From Blastococcus sp. TF02A-30 (GTDB lineage Bacteria > Actinomycetota > Actinomycetes > Mycobacteriales > Geodermatophilaceae), in the NCBI RefSeq assembly GCF_003319185.1, contig NZ_QOHJ01000008.1, positions 62,001 through 126,000 of the forward strand: 64,000 nt of DNA. The letters run 5' to 3'. Shown one piece after another: positions 44,412 through 55,042 of the stretch. The translations under genes and the position numbers were made by a program. How positions within the stretch are numbered: the first letter of the stretch is position 1; every line of letters begins with the position of its first letter. Under the pieces are notes generated by a model. That model had not been told where the DNA came from. It saw only the letters and a program-made list of their open reading frames with translations, and searched no databases.

Positions 44412-45568
44412 ATGTCCTGCAGCCCCGACCAGATGGTGGTGGGTCGGAAGTCGCGCAGGGCCCGTTCCCGGGCCGCCTTGCCGGCCGCGCGGACGCCCTC
44501 CCGGTCCCGCTCGCACGCCCGGATGGCCGCGACGAGTTGCGGCACGTCGCCGGTCTCGACGAGCCAGCCGGTCTCCCCGGGGACCACCGAGTCGCGCGCC
44601 CCGGTCGCCGTGGTGGTGATGGTCGGCACCTGGGCGAGCGCGGCCTCGAGCACCACGTTGGGGAACCCTTCGCGCCGGGTGGGCAGGCAGAACACGTCCA
44701 TGCCGGCGTAGGCCTCGTACGGGTCGAACGTCCAGGCGTCGACCCGGATCGCGTTGGTCCCCAGGTCCGCCAGCGCGGCGCCCAGTTCCTCGTCCTCCAC
44801 CGGGCCGAGCAGCATCAGCTTGACGGGGACGTCGTCGAGCGAGCGGAAGGCCGCCAGGAGGTCCTGCACGCCCTTGTCGAAGGAGATCCGCCCGACGAAG
44901 CCGACGACGAGGTCGTCGGGAGCCACCTTCCACTCCTCGCGCACCGCCTCGCGGTCGACGGCGGCCAGCCCGGGGTCCCAGCGCTCGGGGTTGACGCCGT
45001 TGCTGCTGCCCTGGGCGATGACCACCGGCACGTCCCGGCGCCCGAACAGCCGCCAGCGGGCCGCCTCGTCGCGCAGGCTGTGGCTGACGCAGACGACGTC
45101 GGTCGCGAGCAGCACCGTCAGCCGCTCGGCGAGCCAGAGCACGGCCAGCTGCAGCCGGGACCGGGTGCTCTCCAGCCGCAGCCCGCGCATGATGTAGACC
45201 CGCCGGGGCACCCGGGTCACCCACCCGGCGATGCTGCCCAGCAGGCCGGCCTTCGGCGTCCCCACGTTGAGCACGTCCGGCCGCAGCCGGCGCAGCAGCC
45301 GGATCCACCGGACGAGCGCCAGCGGGTCCTGGCGCAGGTCGATGTCGCGGGCCATGGGCAGCGGGTGCACCGTCACCTGCTCCCGCTCCCGCACGGTCTC
45401 GAGCGGGCCGCCGGGGGAGGTGACCAGGTGCACGTCCCAGCCCTGCTCCCGGAACCAGCCCAGCTGGCCCCGCAGCAGCGTCGCCGACGACTCCGGCACG
45501 GTGATGCCGTACACGATGCGGCCCGGGCGGCCGGTGCTCCGCTCCCGGGACCTGCGCAGACCCGTCAT
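44381..45568 (-). CDS. GT4-family glycosyltransferase (PglA-like)
   Basis: 395 residues. N-terminal Rossmann domain RIVYGITVPESSATLLRGQL and DVLNVGTPKAGLLGSIAGW; C-terminal nucleotide-sugar domain with VVGFVGRISFDKGVQDLLAA, VFCLPTRREGFPNVVLEAAL (the E-x7-E signature) and TGWLVETGD. Closest in feel to enzymes that add the second sugar to UndPP-diacetamido-sugar in Pgl-type pathways. The ATG at 45568 shares one base with the asnB stop (TGATG), and it is the last gene of the minus-strand operon beginning at 53640. Confidence 0.88.
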   Translation of the reverse strand: MTGLRRSRERSTGRPGRIVYGITVPESSATLLRGQLGWFREQGWDVHLVTSPGGPLETVREREQVTVHPLPMARDIDLRQDPLALVRWIRLLRRLRPDVLNVGTPKAGLLGSIAGWVTRVPRRVYIMRGLRLESTRSRLQLAVLWLAERLTVLLATDVVCVSHSLRDEAARWRLFGRRDVPVVIAQGSSNGVNPERWDPGLAAVDREAVREEWKVAPDDLVVGFVGRISFDKGVQDLLAAFRSLDDVPVKLMLLGPVEDEELGAALADLGTNAIRVDAWTFDPYEAYAGMDVFCLPTRREGFPNVVLEAALAQVPTITTTATGARDSVVPGETGWLVETGDVPQLVAAIRACERDREGVRAAGKAARERALRDFRPTTIWSGLQDIYLRGSAGAS

Positions 45569-47502
45569 CAGGCTCCTCGCCACTGCGTCAGCCAGCCCTG
45601 GAAGACCAGCAGGTTCCACAGCTCGTTCGTGTGGTCGCGCCGCCCGCTGCGGTGCCGCTCCCACGTCGCCCGCACCGCGTCGGCGTCCAGGAGGCCCTGC
45701 CGCCGCAGCGTCGCGGGCGTCAGCAGGTCGTCGGCCCAGGCGCGCAGCGGCCCGCGCAGCCAGTCGCCGAGCGGGGGGCCGAACCCCATCTTGGGCCGGT
45801 CCACCAGCTCGGCGGGCAGGACGGTGCCCAGCAGCCGCCGGAGCACCAGCTTGCCGACCCCGCCGGCCAGCTTGTGCTCCAGCGGCAGCGACCAGGCCAG
45901 CCGGTAGACCGAGGGGTCCAGCATCGGGATCCGCGTCTCCAGCGAGACGGCCATGGCCGCCCGGTCGACCTTCACGAGGATGTCGTCGGTCAGGTAGCCG
46001 ATCGCGTCGGCCAGCATGAAGGACTCGGCCGGGGTGCCGAGCGAGGGCAGCCGCGGCGGCTGCGGCGGGACCCCGCCCAGCACGTAGCGGCGGGGCGTGA
46101 CCGAGGTCAGCTTGTCGTAGAGGTCGCGGGCGTCGGTGAAGCCGGCGATCGCCCCGAGCTTGTGCACCCGGGGACCGAGGCCCCCGGTGGGCCCGCGCCG
46201 CAGACCCGCCCGGCCCACGGCGTCCCAGGCGGCGGGGCTGAGCCCCAGCGCGGCGCGGCCCGCCGCACCGCGCACCCCGCGCGGCACCCGGGTCAGCGGA
46301 CCGTAGAGCCGCTGGGAAGTGATGTGCCGGTTGTACCCGCCGAAGAGCTCGTCGCCCGCGTCGCCGGACAGGGCCACCGTGACGTCGGCCTGGGCCACGC
46401 GGGCGACCAGGTGGGTGGGCAGCTGCGAGGGGTCCGCGAAGGGCTCGTCGTACATGGTCGGCAGCTGCGGGACGACGTCGAGGACGTCCTGGGCGGACAG
46501 GGACACCGTCGTCTGCTTGGTGCCCAGCGCCGAGGCGACCGCCGCCGCGTAGGACGACTCGTCGACGTCGGGGTCGTCGAAGCCGATCGTGAAGGTGCGG
46601 ACCGGCTGGTCGGACACCTCCTGCATCAGCGCGGTCACCACGGTGGAGTCGATCCCGCCGGAGAGGAACGCCCCGACCGGCCGGTCGCTGACCGTCGACC
46701 GGTGCACGCTCTCGCGCAGCCGCTCGTGCACGGCGGCGACCGCGTCGTCCAGCGAGCCGCGGAAGGGCTCCATCCGGGCGCGCACCGCCTCGCCCACCGC
46801 GTCCCAGTGCACCTGCAGGCCGATGTCCTCCGCGCCGATCCGCTCACCGAGCTCGACGCACAGCGCCGCCCCGGCGGGCACCTGCCGCACGTCCTCGTAG
46901 ATCGTCGCCGGCTGCGGCACGGCGCTGCGGGCGAGGAAACCGGCCAGCGCGGCGTGGTCGAGGGCGGGGCGGTGCCCGGTCACCGCCACGAGGGCCTTCA
47001 GCTCGCTGGCGAAGACGACCGACCCCTCGTGGTGGGTCCAGTACAGCGGCTTCTCGCCGAAGCGGTCGCGGACCAGCCACATCCGGCGGCGCGGACCGTC
47101 GACGTAGGCGAAGGCGAACATGCCGCGGGCCCGCCGGGCCGTCTCCACCGGGCCCCAGGCCCGGCAGGCCAGCAGCAGCACCTCGGTGTCGGAGCTGGTC
47201 GTGAAGCGCTCGCCCCGCTGCTCGAGCCGGGCGCGCAGCTCCCGGTAGTTGTAGATCTCGCCGTTGAACGAGACCGCGTGCCGGCCGTCCTCGGTCGCCA
47301 TCGGCTGGGCCGCGTGGGTGGAGAGGTCGATGATGGCCAGCCGTCGGTGCCCGAGCGCGACACCGAGCCCGGCATCGGCCCACCTGCCCTCACCGTCGGG
47401 GCCGCGGTGCCGCAGGGCAGCCAGGCCCGCGCTGATCCGGTGGTCCAGGGCCTCGGCGGAGCCCTGCACCAGGGCTCCCGCCACCCCCGCTATCCCGCAC
47501 AC
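45568..47502 (-). CDS. asnB: Asparagine synthetase (glutamine-hydrolysing)
   Basis: 644 residues. GTG at 47502 gives the mature N-terminal Cys nucleophile (V-CGIAGVAGAL). The glutaminase domain shows LRHRGPDGEG, GHRRLAIIDLS, VSFNGEIYNYREL and SSDTEVLL; the synthetase domain shows the PP-loop VGAFLSGGIDSTVVTALM and VALSGDAGDELFGGY. Members in polysaccharide loci often amidate a carboxyl group (for example a uronic acid) instead of making free asparagine. Here it is in an operon between a FemAB-like transferase and a GT4, and UDP-glucuronate producers are nearby, so sugar amidation is a fair inference. Confidence 0.92.
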   Translation of the reverse strand: MCGIAGVAGALVQGSAEALDHRISAGLAALRHRGPDGEGRWADAGLGVALGHRRLAIIDLSTHAAQPMATEDGRHAVSFNGEIYNYRELRARLEQRGERFTTSSDTEVLLLACRAWGPVETARRARGMFAFAYVDGPRRRMWLVRDRFGEKPLYWTHHEGSVVFASELKALVAVTGHRPALDHAALAGFLARSAVPQPATIYEDVRQVPAGAALCVELGERIGAEDIGLQVHWDAVGEAVRARMEPFRGSLDDAVAAVHERLRESVHRSTVSDRPVGAFLSGGIDSTVVTALMQEVSDQPVRTFTIGFDDPDVDESSYAAAVASALGTKQTTVSLSAQDVLDVVPQLPTMYDEPFADPSQLPTHLVARVAQADVTVALSGDAGDELFGGYNRHITSQRLYGPLTRVPRGVRGAAGRAALGLSPAAWDAVGRAGLRRGPTGGLGPRVHKLGAIAGFTDARDLYDKLTSVTPRRYVLGGVPPQPPRLPSLGTPAESFMLADAIGYLTDDILVKVDRAAMAVSLETRIPMLDPSVYRLAWSLPLEHKLAGGVGKLVLRRLLGTVLPAELVDRPKMGFGPPLGDWLRGPLRAWADDLLTPATLRRQGLLDADAVRATWERHRSGRRDHTNELWNLLVFQGWLTQWRGA

Positions 47503-48614
47503 GACGCGGACCGTAACGAGGTCGTCGGGATCGCGGAACGGTTCCGCTCGCGGTCGTCGCCGGCGGGGCGGGGGGTGTTCGCGGAGGCCCGCCAGGGCGG
47601 GAAGAAGCCGTCGGTGGAGACGGTGCCGGTCAGCTCCCGGTAGCGGTCCGGGTCGTGCACGAGCTTGGCGACGTGGAAGGTCCGCAGCGCGCCGTCGGGC
47701 TCGAAGCGCCGCTTGAAGACGAACAGCGAGGACTCCGACCGTCCCCCCACGCCGCCCCCCAGGTGGAAGCCGGTGAACCCGTGCGCCTGCGCCCACTCCG
47801 CACCCGCGAGGAAGCAGGCGTTGGAGGCCCCGATGGTGCGGGCGATGTCGGCCGATCCGCCGAGGTGGTAGTGCAGCCACGGGCCGTGCGTGAAGCAGAG
47901 GAGGGCCGCGACCAGCTCGCCGTCCAGCCGGCCCTCCACGAGCACGGTCCCGAGGTCGGCCTCGTGCTGCTGTAGGCGGGTCCAGTACTCGTCGGGGAAG
48001 AAGAAGAACGGCGCGGCCTCCTGGCGGCGCATGGTGGTGTCGTACAGCTTCCGGAACTCCTCCAGCGGGCCCGGGGCGGTGCGCACCGCGAGGTCGAGAC
48101 CTGCCCGCTCCGCCTTGCGGGCCGCCCGCCGGTGGTGCGGGTGCATGTGCTGCCGCAGGTCGCGTCCGCGCGAGACGTCCCACGCCACCGTGGAGCCCAG
48201 CTCCACCAGGTCGGCGGTGGGCGGGACCAGCTGGGTGTTCTCCAGCAGCGGGTGCAGCCGGAGGAAGGTCGTGACCACCCCGTTGGCCCGGGCCCACCGG
48301 TCCAGCGCCGGCCCCCACCCCGCCACACGGTGCGGGGACACGGGACCGCCGTAGCCGTAGGGGGTGGTGGCGTCCCACCCGCCGCCGCCGGGCAGGGGGC
48401 GCAGCAGCAGGGGGAGCGCCAGGTCACCCCCGGCCGTCCGGACGCGGAGCAGGACCGGGTGGGTGCCCGGCGGCTCCAGCGCGGCCGACGCATCGTGGTA
48501 GGCGGCCAGCAGGTACGTGTCCCGCCCCCCGAGCTCCGCCACCACCTCGTCCCACCGGCTCGCCGGGACGACGGTCACGTCGCCGACGCTCCGCACGACG
48601 GTCGCCGCCGTCAT
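47490..48614 (-). CDS. FemAB/GNAT-fold transferase (BioF2-like)
   Basis: 374 residues. The pattern is that of the FemAB-like acyltransferase_6 family: TYLLAAYHDASAALEPPGTH, PLLLRPLPGG, YGYGGPVS, MHPHHRRAARKAERAGLDLA, RRQEAAPFFFFPDEYW, ALLCFTHGPWLHYHLGGS and FHLGGGVGGRSESSLFVFKR. These two-GNAT-domain proteins transfer aminoacyl or acyl groups, often in surface-polysaccharide or PEP-CTERM type loci. The start overlaps the flippase stop by four bases and its end overlaps asnB by 13 bp. The coupling to asnB suggests amino-acid or amide decoration of the glycan (inference). Confidence 0.82.
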   Translation of the reverse strand: MTAATVVRSVGDVTVVPASRWDEVVAELGGRDTYLLAAYHDASAALEPPGTHPVLLRVRTAGGDLALPLLLRPLPGGGGWDATTPYGYGGPVSPHRVAGWGPALDRWARANGVVTTFLRLHPLLENTQLVPPTADLVELGSTVAWDVSRGRDLRQHMHPHHRRAARKAERAGLDLAVRTAPGPLEEFRKLYDTTMRRQEAAPFFFFPDEYWTRLQQHEADLGTVLVEGRLDGELVAALLCFTHGPWLHYHLGGSADIARTIGASNACFLAGAEWAQAHGFTGFHLGGGVGGRSESSLFVFKRRFEPDGALRTFHVAKLVHDPDRYRELTGTVSTDGFFPPWRASANTPRPAGDDRERNRSAIPTTSLRSASCAG

Positions 48615-49936
48615 GGCAGATCCCTTCCCTGCAGCGCACCCGCGGTGCGGTCCCGGAGGCGGAGAGTGCGCCAGCGCACGATCGCCGCCATCACGACGTA
48701 GGTGACGAGCACGCCCCACGCGATCCCGGCCGTCCCGAGCAGCTGGTAGCCCCCGGTCGCGGTCGCCACCAGGACGAGGCAGCCGGCCAGGGCGCCCACC
48801 GCCCCCGCGCGCAGGTCCCGCAGACCGGCGCACGCCGCGGAGTCCACGTGGTAGCTGGCATAGGGCAGCGCCGCCGCGCAGAGCACCGGCAGGACGTCGC
48901 GCGCCGGCGTGAACGTGTCGCCGAGCAGGAACGGGATCGCCACCCAGCCCGCGCCGGCCACCGCCACGGCCAGGACGGCGGTGAGCGCCATGACCCGCAG
49001 GTACAGGTGGCGCCACGGATCGAGCGTGCCGGCCTCCGCCACCCGGCGGGTCAGCATGGGGGCGAGCGCGACCGGGGCCACCCAGGAGATCTGGGCGAGG
49101 GAGGAGGCCGCCGCGTAGATGCCCACCTCCGCCGGGGAGCCGGCCGCGCCCAGCACCAGCCGGTCGCCGATGACGACGAACGACTGACCGGCGGCGGCCA
49201 CCAGCGCCACCCGGCTCAGGCGCAGGTAGCCGCGCGCCTCGGACCACCACTCCCCGGCGGCCAGCGGTGCCCGTCCCCGCGCGAGGGGATCGGCGGCGTA
49301 CCCGACCAGCACCTGCGCCGTGATGGCGCCGGCGTAGCAGGCCGCCCCGGCGTACAGCGCCGACCCCGGGGTGAGCTGCCCGGTGGCGTGCAGGCCGGCG
49401 ATCGCCAGCAGCTGGAGGGCCGCGGCGGAGACGTCGATGGCCATCGTCGTGCGGTGCCGGCCCAGGCCGTGCAGGCCCTCGCGCAGGAGGTGGGCGCTCA
49501 GCGCGGTGGCCGAGTAGACGACGAAGGGCACCGCCAGGGCGGTGTCACCGGTGGACAACCGCAGCAGGACGGCGAGCGCCACCGTCGCGCTCAGCAGCAC
49601 GTGCGGCACGGTCAGCAGGGCGGCCAGCCGCAGGTAGCGGGACCACGTCCACCACCGCCCGGGCTCGGCCAGCACCACGTGCGACGCCTGACCGGCACCG
49701 AGGCTGCTGACCAGCAGCATGAGGGTCGCGACGGTCGTGGCCAGGACCAGGTCGCCGCGGTCCCCGGGCCCGAGCCAGCGGGCCGAGAGCAGGGCCACCC
49801 CCATCTGCACGGCCATCTGCACGGCCGACCACGCCGGGAGCTGCAGGCCGCGCAGGAGCGGGCGCAGCCGCTGCCCGCGGCGCGGTGGGGGTGAGGGCGC
49901 GGTCTGGCGGACGGCCTCGTCGGACACCGACGTCAC
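48611..49936 (-). CDS. Wzx-type polysaccharide flippase
   Basis: 441 residues and about 12 helices of the MOP/PST family. It opens with a Pro/Arg-rich tail, then VQMAVQMGVALLSARWLGPG and DRGDLVLATTVATLMLLVSS, the usual first two helices of O-antigen flippases; SFVVIGDRLVLGAAGSPAEV and GIYAAASSLAQISWVAPVAL are the mid-protein repeat. Exports the lipid-linked repeat of locus 2. GTG at 49936 chosen, 28 bp after the preceding gene; a longer frame would overlap that gene by 65 bp. Confidence 0.88.
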   Translation of the reverse strand: MTSVSDEAVRQTAPSPPPRRGQRLRPLLRGLQLPAWSAVQMAVQMGVALLSARWLGPGDRGDLVLATTVATLMLLVSSLGAGQASHVVLAEPGRWWTWSRYLRLAALLTVPHVLLSATVALAVLLRLSTGDTALAVPFVVYSATALSAHLLREGLHGLGRHRTTMAIDVSAAALQLLAIAGLHATGQLTPGSALYAGAACYAGAITAQVLVGYAADPLARGRAPLAAGEWWSEARGYLRLSRVALVAAAGQSFVVIGDRLVLGAAGSPAEVGIYAAASSLAQISWVAPVALAPMLTRRVAEAGTLDPWRHLYLRVMALTAVLAVAVAGAGWVAIPFLLGDTFTPARDVLPVLCAAALPYASYHVDSAACAGLRDLRAGAVGALAGCLVLVATATGGYQLLGTAGIAWGVLVTYVVMAAIVRWRTLRLRDRTAGALQGRDLP

Positions 49937-49964
49937 GGCGCCACCCCGCGCCGGGGACCTCGGC

Positions 49965-50644
<680 letters not shown>

Positions 50645-50648
<4 letters not shown>

Positions 50649-51802
50649 CGGTGCCGTCCCAGGAAACCGCGCAGGCTGCCCTCGACCGCGTCGACCTGGT
50701 CGTCGGTGAGCGCCGAGCCGCTCGGCAGCGTCAGTCCGGTGGCGAACAACCGGTCCGACGTCCCGTCGAGGAAGCTGCGGGCACCGGCGAACACCGGCTG
50801 CTGGTGCATCGGCTTCCACAGCGGGCGGGACTCGATGTCGTCCGCGTCGAGCGCCGCCCGCAGGTCCTCGGCGGACCACCCGGCCTCCGCCGGGTCGACG
50901 AGGACCGCGGTGAGCCAGCAGTTGTCGGCGTCGTCACCCGCCCGCTGGAACACCCGCACCCCGGGGACCGCGTCGACGAGCGCGGCGTACCGTTCCCGCA
51001 GCCGGCGACGGCGGGCGATCATCTCGTCCAGCCGGGACAGCTGGGCCAGGCCCAGGGCGGCCAGGACATTGCTGAGCCGGTAGTTGTAGCCGACCTCGGT
51101 GTGCTCGTAGTGCACGGCCGGCTGCCGGGCCTGGGTGCTCAGGTACCGCGCCCGCTGGGCGAGGGCCGCGTCGTCGGTCAGCAGCATCCCGCCGCCGCTG
51201 GTGGTCATGATCTTGTTGCCGTTGAAGGAGACCGCGGCAGCGAGACCGTGGGCACCCGCCGGCCGGGACCCGCGGCGGGCACCGAGCGACTCGGCGGCGT
51301 CGGAGACGACCGGCACGCCGTAGCGCTCGCACACCGGCAGCAGGCGTTCGTAGTCCGCGCACCGGCCCAGCAGGTCGACGGGCACGACGGCGGCCACCCG
51401 CTCGCCGTTGCGCCGGAGGGTCGCCAGGGCCTGCTCCAGCAGCTCGGGGTCCAGGTTGCCGGAGCCTGCGTCGCAGTCGACGAAGACGGGCTCGGCGCCG
51501 GTGTACACGGCCGCGTTCGCGGTCGCGGCGAACGTCAGCGTCGGGACGACGACGACGCTGCCCGGGCCGGCCCCCACCTCGAGCAGCGCCAGGTGGAGGG
51601 CGGCGGTGCCCGAGGAGAGCGCCACCGCGTGGCGGCGCCCGCAGCGCTCGGCCACCCGCTCCTCGAAGGCATCGACGAACGGGCCGAGCGGGGCGACCCA
51701 GCCCGACCGCACCGCGTCGGCGACCGCGCGCTCCTCCAGGGGGCCGACGTCCGGGGTGGAGAGGAGGATCCGCTCGCGCTGCGCCGTGGTGGTCGCGGTC
51801 AC
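50645..51802 (-). CDS. PLP-dependent sugar aminotransferase (DegT/PglE-like)
   Basis: 385 residues. PLP Lys197 in VSFNGNKIMTTSGGG; cofactor phosphate site ALSSGTAALHLAL; VSDAAESLGA; and YNYRLSNVLAALGLAQL. The NGNKIMTTSGGG form is the one found in PglE/LegC-type enzymes that make UDP-4-amino sugars from the 4-keto-6-deoxy product of PglF/CapD. GTG at 51802 overlaps the CapD stop. Product then acetylated by the PglD-like protein at 56670-57380. Confidence 0.92.
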
Positions 51803-53640
51803 CGGGACACCGCCCGGACGGCGCGCCGCTCCTCGTCGGCGAGCTGCCTGGCGGGCACCCTCCGTTCGTCCCCCCAGATCTGGTCCACCAGGTGCGGCGA
51901 GCGCAGCTCGGCCAGCTCGGCGGCGTCCAGCACGGGCACCCGGACGTGGCTGATCATCGGGTGGACGGGGCGCTCGCCCTGCTCCGTGGCCGCGAACAGG
52001 TCCTCGTGCAGCTTCTCGCCCGGCCGCAGCCCGGTGAACAGGATGTTGATGGGCCGGCCCTCCATGCTGATCAGCTGCGAGGCGACGTCGGCGATCCGCA
52101 CCGGTTCCCCCATGTCCAGGACGAGCGCCTCGCCGCCGTGCCCGATGGCGCCGGCCTGGATCACCAGCTGCACGGCCTCGGGGATGGTCATGAAGTAGCG
52201 GGTGACGTCGGGGTGGGTCACGGTCACCGGGCCGCCGCGGGCGATCTGCGCGGCGAAGGTCTCGAGGACCGAGCCGCGGCTGCCCAGGACGTTGCCGAAC
52301 CGGACCGAGAGGTACTGCCCCTTGCTGCCGACGGCGTACGTGGCGGTCAGCCGCTCGGCCATGCGCTTGGTGCGGCCCAGGACGTTGACCGGGTCGGCGG
52401 CCTTGTCGGTGGAGACGTTGATGAAGTGGCTGACCTGCACCGAGGCAGCGGCGTCCAGCACGTTCCGGGTGCCCAGGACGTTGGTCTTCCAGCCCTCGCC
52501 CGGGTACTGCTCGAGCATGTTGACGTGCTTGAGGGCCGCGGCGTGGAAGACCACGTCGGGCCGGCGCTCGGCGAAGAGCTGGCGGAGCGCCTCGCCGTCG
52601 CGGATGTCGGCCAGGATGGCCTGCGGGAGGTCCAGCCGGGCCTCGCCGAACATCGTCAGCTGCAGGGCGTGCAGCGCCGACTCGTCGCGGTCCAGCATCA
52701 TCAGCTCGGCCGGGCCGAAGCCGGCGATCTGACGGCAGAGCTCCGAGCCGATCGAACCGCCGGCCCCGGTGACCAGGACCCGCTTGCCCTCCAGGTACCC
52801 GGCGATCTCGTGCACGTTCGTGTCGATCTGCCGGCGACCCAGCAGGTCGGTCACCTTGATGTCCCGGACGTCGCGGATGCCGACCCGGCCGTTGAGCAGG
52901 TCGGAGAACCGGGGGAGCACCTTCACCGTCAGGCCGGCTTCGGTCGCCGGGATGGAGATGTCGCGCACCAGCGCCGCGTCGGCCGAGGGGAGCGCGATGA
53001 CCAGCACCTCCGCGCCGGTCGCGGCGACCGCGGCGGCGATGCGCTCCCGGCCGCCGAGCATCCGGACGCCGCGGATGCGGGCGTGCCGCTTGTCCGGGTC
53101 GTCGTCGAGGAGGCCGACCGGGAGGTACGGGCTGGCCGGGTCGCCGAGCATGGAGCGGATCAGCTGCTCGCCGGCGTCGCCGGCCCCGAAGACCAGCGTC
53201 GGCTGCCCGGTCCGGGGCCGGACGGCACCTTCGCGCTGGCTGCGGATGACCAGGCGGACCGCCAGCATGAGGACGAAGGCGAGCGCCGCCCCGACGGGAG
53301 GCACGCTCAACGGCAGCAGGCGCGGCGTCCCCGCGGCGACGTCGACGGCGAGCAGGACGAGGGCCGTCATCCCCACCGCCAGGCCCAGTGCCTTGAGCTC
53401 GTCCGCGCTGCCCACGCCGTAGCGGCCCTGGTGCAGGCGCAGCGCCCCCGCCGCGGCGGGGAAGGCGACGGTGGCCACGAGCAGGCCGGTCAGCAACCCG
53501 CGACCGCTGGTCTGCGTCAGCGACCCCTCGTACCGCGCCGCGGTGGCGAGCACCAGCCCGGCGTGCAGCGTGAGGACGTCCACGACGAGGATGGCGCCGC
53601 GGACGAGCCGCCAGCGAGTCGCCGGCATCGCCTGAGCCAT
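51799..53640 (-). CDS. CapD/PglF-type UDP-GlcNAc 4,6-dehydratase (membrane)
   Basis: 613 residues. N-terminal membrane part of about four helices (AILVVDVLTLHAGLVLATAA, LLVATVAFPAAAGALRL, LGLAVGMTALVLLAVDVAAG, PVGAALAFVLMLAVRLVI), a CoA-binding-like Rossmann domain with LVFGAGDAGEQLI, then the SDR domain: VLVTGAGGSIGSELCRQI, MLDRDESALH, FHAAALKHVNMLE, NVSTDKAADPVNVLGRTKRM and MTIPEAVQLVIQAGA. Family members dehydrate UDP-GlcNAc to the 4-keto-6-deoxy sugar. First gene of a seven-gene operon with 4-bp overlaps down to 44381. Confidence 0.93.
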   Translation of the reverse strand: MAQAMPATRWRLVRGAILVVDVLTLHAGLVLATAARYEGSLTQTSGRGLLTGLLVATVAFPAAAGALRLHQGRYGVGSADELKALGLAVGMTALVLLAVDVAAGTPRLLPLSVPPVGAALAFVLMLAVRLVIRSQREGAVRPRTGQPTLVFGAGDAGEQLIRSMLGDPASPYLPVGLLDDDPDKRHARIRGVRMLGGRERIAAAVAATGAEVLVIALPSADAALVRDISIPATEAGLTVKVLPRFSDLLNGRVGIRDVRDIKVTDLLGRRQIDTNVHEIAGYLEGKRVLVTGAGGSIGSELCRQIAGFGPAELMMLDRDESALHALQLTMFGEARLDLPQAILADIRDGEALRQLFAERRPDVVFHAAALKHVNMLEQYPGEGWKTNVLGTRNVLDAAASVQVSHFINVSTDKAADPVNVLGRTKRMAERLTATYAVGSKGQYLSVRFGNVLGSRGSVLETFAAQIARGGPVTVTHPDVTRYFMTIPEAVQLVIQAGAIGHGGEALVLDMGEPVRIADVASQLISMEGRPINILFTGLRPGEKLHEDLFAATEQGERPVHPMISHVRVPVLDAAELAELRSPHLVDQIWGDERRVPARQLADEERRAVRAVSR

Positions 53641-54093
53641 GTCTTCGCCCCCGATTCGACTAGGTGGGCCGTGGTCTGCGGTGGAACCGCACCCCGGCTG
53701 CCGATCGACACGGAAAGTAGTGCTGAACGAGGACGTGTCGACCACTTCGCGTCGCGGCTTCTGAGCCGGACCGGAGCCGTTCCCGGCCCGTGGAGGTGAA
53801 AGCGCAGGTCAGGCCGCGATTTCTCGTACCGTCCGCTGCTGATCACCCTCCGTGGGCACGGCCTGTCGATGCAGCACGGCGAGGGGCCGTTCACCCACCG
53901 TCACCATCGGGCCGCAGGGAGCGCTCGTCCGCTCATCACGCTCGGTGACGACTGGGTGGCTCCGGGCGGTGCGGCTCGCCGATCCGCGCGTGACGCTCCG
54001 TCACCCCTACTGCCGGGGGCGGGACGCCGTTAGCGTCGCGGCCCGCAGGCGCCGGCGTACCGCGCCGCGGCGCTCGACGACGAGGAGTGCAGC
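53641..54093. other. 453-bp divergent intergenic region
   Basis: Between the CapD-led operon (minus) and the epimerase gene (plus). I see no convincing gene. It should hold both promoters. Of note is the small palindrome GTGACG-CTC-CGTCAC at 53990-54004, about 90 bp before the epimerase start, with a similar CCGTGA-TCGG-TCACGG in the region upstream of ugd copy C (57549-57564), possibly a shared operator. Confidence 0.5.
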
Positions 54094-55035
54094 GTGACCG
54101 TCCTGATCACCGGCGTCGCAGGGTTCGTGGGCAGCGCGCTCGCCCGGCGCCTCCTGGCCGCGGGCGAGAGCGTCGTCGGCGTGGACTCGCTGACCGACTA
54201 CTACGACCCGGGGCTGAAGAAGGAGAACCTCGCGACGATCCCGGGCGAGGGGTTCACCTTCGTGGGCCAGGACCTCAACACCGCCGACCTCGACGCGCTG
54301 CTGGCGGGGGTGCAGGTCGTCTTCCACGAGGCCGGCCAGCCCGGCGTCCGGAAGTCGTGGGGGGAGGACTTCGCCACCTACGTCGACGCCAACGTGCTGG
54401 CCACCCAGCGCCTGCTCGAGGCCGCGCGCCGAGCGCCCGATCTGCGGCGCCTGGTGTACGCGTCGTCGTCGTCGGTGTACGGCAACGCGCAGGTCTACCC
54501 GACCAGCGAGGACGACGTCCCCAGCCCGCACAGCCCCTACGGCGTCACCAAGCTCGCCGCCGAGCACCTCTGCACCCTGTACGCGCGCAACTTCGACGTG
54601 CCGACGGTCTCCCTGCGGTACTTCACCGTCTACGGGCCCGGCCAGCGCCCGGACATGGCCTTCAACCGCTTCATCCGGGCGGCGCTGGCCGGCCGGCCGA
54701 TCGAGGTCTACGGCTCGGGGGAGCAGATCCGCGACTTCACCTTCGTCGACGACGTGGTCACGGCGAACCTGCTCGCCGCGACGAACCCGGTGCCACCCGG
54801 CGCGGTCTTCAACGTCTCGGGTGGCACGAGCATCAGCGTCAACGAGGTGCTCGACGTGCTCTCCGGCATCGCGGGCCGCCGGCTCGACGTGCGGCGCACG
54901 GAGGCGGTGGCCGGCGACGTCGTCCGGACCGGGGGCTCGGCGGACCGGATCAGGCGGCAGCTGGGCTGGGAGCCGACCGTGGACGTCGAGAGCGGCCTGC
55001 GGGCCCAGTGGCGTTCCCTGGGCGGCGACGCCTGA
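54094..55035 (+). CDS. NAD-dependent nucleotide-sugar epimerase (GalE/uronate-epimerase-like)
   Basis: 313-residue extended SDR. TVLITGVAGFVGSALARRLL (NAD loop), VFHEAGQPGVRKSWGEDF, VYASSSSVYGNAQVYPTSED, SPYGVTKLAAEHLC (catalytic Tyr and Lys), RYFTVYGPGQRPDMAFNRFI and QIRDFTFVDDVV. The GQPGVRKSWG and GPGQRPDMA motifs favour UDP-glucuronate 4-epimerase-like proteins, which would use the product of the ugd genes, but UDP-glucose epimerase activity cannot be excluded. GTG at 54094 with GAGGAGTG ten bases upstream. Confidence 0.87.
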   Translation: MTVLITGVAGFVGSALARRLLAAGESVVGVDSLTDYYDPGLKKENLATIPGEGFTFVGQDLNTADLDALLAGVQVVFHEAGQPGVRKSWGEDFATYVDANVLATQRLLEAARRAPDLRRLVYASSSSVYGNAQVYPTSEDDVPSPHSPYGVTKLAAEHLCTLYARNFDVPTVSLRYFTVYGPGQRPDMAFNRFIRAALAGRPIEVYGSGEQIRDFTFVDDVVTANLLAATNPVPPGAVFNVSGGTSISVNEVLDVLSGIAGRRLDVRRTEAVAGDVVRTGGSADRIRRQLGWEPTVDVESGLRAQWRSLGGDA

Positions 55036-55042
55036 CCCGGAA

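Noticed and set aside
43280-45907. 875-codon plus-strand frame through two glycosyltransferase genes
   Set aside because: Low-complexity Arg/Gly/Ala translation with no motifs; both real glycosyltransferases in other frames have full family signatures.
47490-49250. Single 586-residue protein spanning the FemAB-like gene and upstream sequence
   Set aside because: The first ~210 residues are an out-of-frame shadow of the flippase; the ATG at 48614 gives the family-length protein and a 4-bp overlap.
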